Assembly (NCBI GenBank): GCA_045613745.1 | Contig: JAZLBP010000001.1 | Coordinates: 62,001-126,000, forward strand | Length of the DNA stretch: 64,000 bases | Source: UBA940 sp045613745 | Lineage (GTDB): Bacteria; Bacteroidota; Bacteroidia; Bacteroidales; Rikenellaceae | Direction: 5' to 3' | Shown: in pieces, positions 60,820 to 64,000 of the stretch | Layout of the letters: each line of letters opens with the position of its first letter | Position numbering within the stretch: position 1 is the first letter of the stretch | Notes under the pieces: model-generated | What the model was told of the DNA's origin: nothing | The model's input: the letters and a program-made list of their open reading frames with translations, nothing else | The model's database searches: none | Position numbers and translations under genes: made by a program

Positions 60820-62247
60820 TTATTGTGCCAATTTGTCGGCAAAACCATAAATCATAGCCTCGACATCGCCACTGAGGATATCCACCTCGATGGGCTCGAC
60901 TTCGAGTTCGCCCGCAACAGCCTCAACAACCGAGCGAGGGAATTCGCGTTGATAAAACACCTTTTGAGCGCCCAGCTTGCGAGCCACGTCAACAACTCTG
61001 CGCAGGTGGTCGGCCGAGGGCTCTTTGCCGTGAATCTCGACCGGGATTTCGAAGAGTCCGTGCTCGGCAGCAAGGTAGCCAAAGGTGGGGTGATAAATCA
61101 CAAATGCACACGACGAAGCCTCCGACAAACGACGCGAAACACGCGCTTCGAGCGAGTCCAGACGGGTCATCAGAGCGTTGTAATTAGCTTGATACTTGGT
61201 CGAATCGGGGTACACGCGAGCGATATGTTCGTAGGCAGTGGTTGCCATCTGGCGCAACATTCGGGGCGATGTCCACAGGTGGGGATTGCGCTCGCCGTGA
61301 GCGTGGCGGTGTGCGTGATGCGGACCGTGTTGGTGGCCGTGCTTGTGCTCCTTGCATTGAGGCGCTTTGGGAGCCTTCGGACACTTGGGTGCTTGGTCGC
61401 ATTTTTGAGTCTTCGGGCATTGGGGAGCCTGGCCACATTTCTGCTCTTTGGGGCATTGAGGTGCTTGGTCGCACTTGGGTGCCTGCTCGCATTTTTGGGT
61501 TTTGGGGCAAGCGGCGGATTTGTCGCATTTCGCAGATTTAGTGCAAGTTGCAGGTTTTTCACACTTGGGAGTCTTGGAGCACTCGCCAGCCTTCGGGCAC
61601 TCCGCGAGTTTGGGGCAATCAGCAGCCTTTACACAACCTTTTTGCTTGGGGCAGTTGCCAGCTTTGGGACACTCGGCGGCACGAGGACACTCCTCGCATT
61701 TGGCTGTCTTGGGGCACTCCGCGGCCTTCGGGCAGTTACCAACTTTCGGGCACTCGGCTGCGTTGTCACACTTTGCTGCTTTGGGGCAGTCGGCAGGTTT
61801 GGGGCACTCGCCACACTTGGGTGCGGGGCGGTCGGGGCATTGTTCCTCGTGGAACTTTTTAGCCTTAACACACTCGCTATCAGCCTTTTGACATTCCGAG
61901 CGACGCGCACAGCCGAAAGGCGCAATGCCCTCCGACAGATTGACATACGCCACGTCGGTGCTTTCGGTCAGACGTTCGATAGTGTTTTGCTCGAAGCCGA
62001 TAAGGCCAACGGCAAAGACCATCTTAGCAGCCTCCATTTGCTCCATTTGGGCAGGGGTAGGCTCATAGGTTTCGGGGCTTGCACCCGCAGGAACGATAGT
62101 GGCAACCTCGAAGTCGTCGCCAACAATTCCCTCAACGATATATTTCAGCGGCTCGATACTGACCATCATCAGGTTTTCGGGCTGGGTAGAGCGGTTGCAG
62201 GCTGTCAGCGCAGCAAACGCACATAGCAGTGTGAGTAATTTTTTCAT
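60820..62247 (-). CDS. ZnuA-like metal-binding lipoprotein with a giant cysteine-repeat insertion
   Basis: A 475-residue lipoprotein (LTAC, Cys17). The ends are an ordinary cluster-9 (ZnuA-type) binding protein: IVPAGASPETYEPTP near 55, then NPHLW (His323) and YHPTFGYLA after the insertion. Between residues 113 and 298 is an insertion unlike any I know, holding 31 cysteines: 25 lie exactly six residues apart (148-184, then 187-289 after a three-residue shift), mostly as CPK, for example CPKAAECPK. A His-rich stretch (nine His, 301-317) follows, as in normal ZnuA. Usual length is about 300, so the insertion adds about 185 residues. It could be a thiol metal reservoir or a covalent/disulfide array. 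Confidence 0.94.
   Translation of the reverse strand: MKKLLTLLCAFAALTACNRSTQPENLMMVSIEPLKYIVEGIVGDDFEVATIVPAGASPETYEPTPAQMEQMEAAKMVFAVGLIGFEQNTIERLTESTDVAYVNLSEGIAPFGCARRSECQKADSECVKAKKFHEEQCPDRPAPKCGECPKPADCPKAAKCDNAAECPKVGNCPKAAECPKTAKCEECPRAAECPKAGNCPKQKGCVKAADCPKLAECPKAGECSKTPKCEKPATCTKSAKCDKSAACPKTQKCEQAPKCDQAPQCPKEQKCGQAPQCPKTQKCDQAPKCPKAPKAPQCKEHKHGHQHGPHHAHRHAHGERNPHLWTSPRMLRQMATTAYEHIARVYPDSTKYQANYNALMTRLDSLEARVSRRLSEASSCAFVIYHPTFGYLAAEHGLFEIPVEIHGKEPSADHLRRVVDVARKLGAQKVFYQREFPRSVVEAVAGELEVEPIEVDILSGDVEAMIYGFADKLAQ
61381..61806 (-). repeat. 18-bp tandem repeat encoding the CPKxxx array
   Basis: About 24 tandem 18-base units inside the ZnuA-like gene, each coding for a Cys followed by five residues, with CPK most common. 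Codons vary (TGC-CCC-AAG/AAA) but the period is maintained apart from one three-residue shift at residue 184-187. Confidence 0.85.
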
Positions 62248-62269
62248 ATTTCAGCGGTTTTAGTGACTA

Positions 62270-62277
62270 CAAAGTTA
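62270..62277 (-). promoter_or_regulatory. -7 promoter element of the znuA-like gene
   Basis: TAACTTTG on the minus strand, 22 bases before the ATG. I see no Zur-like palindrome I trust near it. Confidence 0.5.
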
Positions 62278-62297
62278 TAAAATTTCGGCAAAAGCGC

Positions 62298-62305
62298 TAC
62301 CTTTG
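62298..62305 (+). promoter_or_regulatory. -7 promoter element of the HD-domain gene
   Basis: TACCTTTG matches TAnnTTTG and ends only five bases before the ATG at 62311. Transcription would begin at or very near the ATG, so the mRNA may be leaderless. Confidence 0.5.
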
Positions 62306-62310
62306 ACTCT

Positions 62311-62922
62311 ATGAAACTTTCGGATTACATAGCAAGTGAGATTCTGCCGCGCTACGACGCCTTTGACGCGGCACATCAACAATCACACGCACAAGCCGTT
62401 ATGGATGAGGCTCTGCGACTTGCCGCACTCTACGATGTGGAGCGCGACGTGGTGTTGGCGGCGGCTGCATTTCACGACCTTGGGCTCGCCTACGGCAGGG
62501 CCGAGCACCACATCCACTCGGCACGCATAATCCGCGCGGATGAGTTTCTGAAAACAATTTTCACGCCCGACGAGATAGAAATTATCGCCGACGCAGCCGA
62601 GGATCATCGCGCATCGGCCACCCACGCGCCACGCACAATCTATGGTCGAATCATTGCCGAGGCCGACCGACAACTCGATGCCGAGGTTGTGATGCGTCGC
62701 ACCGTTGAGTTCGGTTTGGAGCACTACCCCGAGCTGTCGCGCGAGGGACACTACGAGCGTTTCTGCACCCACCTGCACGAAAAGTATGGTCGCACGGGAT
62801 ACTTGCGATTGTGGCTGCCCGAGTCGTCGTCGGCCGCAGCGCTCGAAACCCTGCGTTGCATAATAGACGACCCCGCACAGCTGCGCCAAAACTTCGACCG
62901 ACTATTTGACCACAGAGCGTAA
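62311..62922 (+). CDS. HD-domain protein (putative phosphohydrolase)
   Basis: A 203-residue cytoplasmic protein with an HD fold: His in HQQSHAQAVMDEA, the HD pair in AAAFHDLGLAYG, a second histidine region EHHIHSARIIRADEF, and a conserved Asp in GRIIAEADRQLD. This fits uncharacterised HD metal-dependent phosphohydrolases. The substrate cannot be named. It is transcribed away from the metal-transport genes. A GTG/TTG start cannot be excluded, but the promoter position fits the ATG. Confidence 0.85.
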   Translation: MKLSDYIASEILPRYDAFDAAHQQSHAQAVMDEALRLAALYDVERDVVLAAAAFHDLGLAYGRAEHHIHSARIIRADEFLKTIFTPDEIEIIADAAEDHRASATHAPRTIYGRIIAEADRQLDAEVVMRRTVEFGLEHYPELSREGHYERFCTHLHEKYGRTGYLRLWLPESSSAAALETLRCIIDDPAQLRQNFDRLFDHRA

Positions 62923-63016
62923 CTCTCTCCTGCCCCACTCTCCGCGAGGCAGAATATTTCGGTATATAAAATATTAAAGGCGTATATAGACAATATACGT
63001 TAGGTATCGCTTGGGG
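62923..63016. other. AT-rich intergenic gap
   Basis: About 95 bases; I see no convincing terminator or promoter. The base composition shifts to AT-rich here and stays so to the end of the window. Confidence 0.5.
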
Positions 63017-64000
63017 TTAAAAATTATAACCAACTATATAATCAGCATAATACATCCAAGCCTCCGCAGACCTATACGCATCCTCCGAACCGGACGGAAC
63101 GTAAATCTTACGAGGGCTATTTTCAAACATATTGAATTCTCCTGTTGGCGGAGTTACTGATTCGCAATATATACTTTTCAAATATCGACAATCTGCAAAT
63201 GCACTATATCCAATATAAGTAACGCTACTTGGAATAGTGACACTTTGCAAATTACGACAACCGGCAAATAATCCAAAGCTAATAGAAGTAACATCCGATG
63301 GAATGCTTAGATCAACTATCTCTTCGCCATTGAGGAAGAAATCCGCATCATTAATTAGCGGATTAGCATAGGGATATCCAAAATCAATATTACACCAAGC
63401 TGATAAATCTGAAATATAAACATGAGCCCACTCGCCGCACTCATAAAACGCATTCTTTCCAATAGATTTAACACTCTTTGGAATAGTGATTGTTCTCAAA
63501 TTATCACAACCTTCGAATGCACTCTCACCAATCGAAACAACACTATTACCAATAGTTACTTCTCTCAAAGTTACATCATGTTTGAAAACCTCCGCTTCAA
63601 TTTCAGTAACGCTATCTCCAATTGTAAGTTTTGTGAAATCACCACCATAAAGACCAAGCATAGGGGTGTCAATTATCAATTCGCCAGTACTTGCACAAAA
63701 TGCTAAATCTCCAATCTTCGTAACACTATTGGGTATAGACATACTTATCAATCTTTCACAACCGTTAAATGCATGTTTTCCAATCGAAGTAACACTATTA
63801 GGAATATTTACACGAAACAAATTACTACAACATTCGAATGCATAGTTTCCAATCGAAGTGACGCTATTAGGAATATTGATATTTTGTAAATTTCTATAAT
63901 AGTAAAATACACAATCACCAATCTTCGTAACACTATTACCAATTGTAATAGTGCGGAATTCCGCATCTTTAAGCCAACCATATTTAGTTGGAAAATTGGC
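63017..64000 (-). CDS. BspA-type leucine-rich-repeat protein (LRR_5), partial
   Basis: Open from the stop at 63017 to the right edge, so about 327 C-terminal residues are present and the N-terminus is missing. It consists of about 13 repeats of the Treponema/BspA type, with units such as IPNSVTSIGKHAFNGCERLIS, IPNSVTKIGDLAF and ITIPKSVKSIGKNAFYECGE, each about 23 residues. The last 25 residues (GSEDAYRSAEAWMYYADYIVGYNF) cap the array. LRR_5 proteins are usually secreted and bind host or partner proteins. The gene is distinctly AT-rich compared with the rest of the window, suggesting acquisition or different selection. Confidence 0.9.
   Translation of the reverse strand, partial: ANFPTKYGWLKDAEFRTITIGNSVTKIGDCVFYYYRNLQNINIPNSVTSIGNYAFECCSNLFRVNIPNSVTSIGKHAFNGCERLISMSIPNSVTKIGDLAFCASTGELIIDTPMLGLYGGDFTKLTIGDSVTEIEAEVFKHDVTLREVTIGNSVVSIGESAFEGCDNLRTITIPKSVKSIGKNAFYECGEWAHVYISDLSAWCNIDFGYPYANPLINDADFFLNGEEIVDLSIPSDVTSISFGLFAGCRNLQSVTIPSSVTYIGYSAFADCRYLKSIYCESVTPPTGEFNMFENSPRKIYVPSGSEDAYRSAEAWMYYADYIVGYNF

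Noticed and set aside
1..64000. CRISPR arrays, insertion sequences, prophage genes and rRNA operons
   Set aside because: No direct-repeat arrays with regular spacers, transposase or integrase motifs, or rRNA sequences were seen in either strand.

Overview
The window comes from a Bacteroidota chromosome, most likely order Bacteroidales and perhaps an Alistipes/Rikenellaceae-type gut bacterium. This is inferred from SusC/SusD pairs, BACON and DUF1573 proteins, a DPP7-type S46 peptidase, GlnS, many lipoprotein signals, absence of Shine-Dalgarno sites, and repeated promoters of the Bacteroidota type (TTTG, about 19-20 bp, TAnnTTTG). No rRNA, phage, transposase or CRISPR array was seen; there is one tRNA.

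Layout. (1) 1-12.9 kb, plus strand: a surface-protein operon with a SusC end, SusD, four lipoproteins (two leucine-rich), a subtilisin-type lipoprotein, a DUF1573 protein and a small lipoprotein. The only enzyme is a protease, so protein or peptide capture is the likely job. (2) 13.0-18.3 kb, minus: an aromatic amino-acid operon (pheA, aminotransferase, tyrA, DAHP synthase-chorismate mutase) ending in a protein-kinase gene and preceded by an apparent attenuator: a Tyr/Phe-rich leader peptide followed by a terminator. (3) 18.4-20.9 kb, minus: ackA with a phosphotransacylase. (4) 21-26.8 kb, plus: DUF349 protein, CTP synthase (catalytic Cys replaced) and YidC. (5) 26.8-28.9 kb, plus: an overlapping pair, a kinase-fold-like/WG-repeat protein and a VWA protein. 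(6) 29.2-34 kb: AraC regulator, membrane protein, purD, and divergent rnhB with a DedA/YqaA-like protein. (7) 34.1-42.8 kb, minus: a long housekeeping and envelope operon (holB, folK, lipoproteins, beta-barrel, rbfA, FtsX-like permease, DUF4296, amidohydrolase). (8) 43.3-47.9 kb: dut and a flippase, divergent from three overlapping surface-glycan genes. (9) 48-54.7 kb: tRNA(CAT), a BACON/SGNH-hydrolase lipoprotein, a nitronate monooxygenase-like protein and a GH27 alpha-galactosidase. (10) 54.8-62.9 kb: glnS, DPP7-like peptidase, thiamine pyrophosphokinase with a PnuC-type transporter, a zinc/manganese ABC ATPase with a very unusual cysteine-array binding protein, and an HD protein. (11) 63-64 kb: an AT-rich BspA-type leucine-rich-repeat gene running off the window.

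The strongest novel signals are the metal-binding protein carrying 31 cysteines, 25 of them at exact six-residue spacing (60.8-62.2 kb), the Tyr/Phe attenuator (18.1-18.3 kb), the CTP synthase lacking its glutaminase cysteine, the WG/VWA gene pair, and two families of structured intergenic repeats that sit just after stop codons. All functional statements rest on reading motifs by eye; no database search was run.
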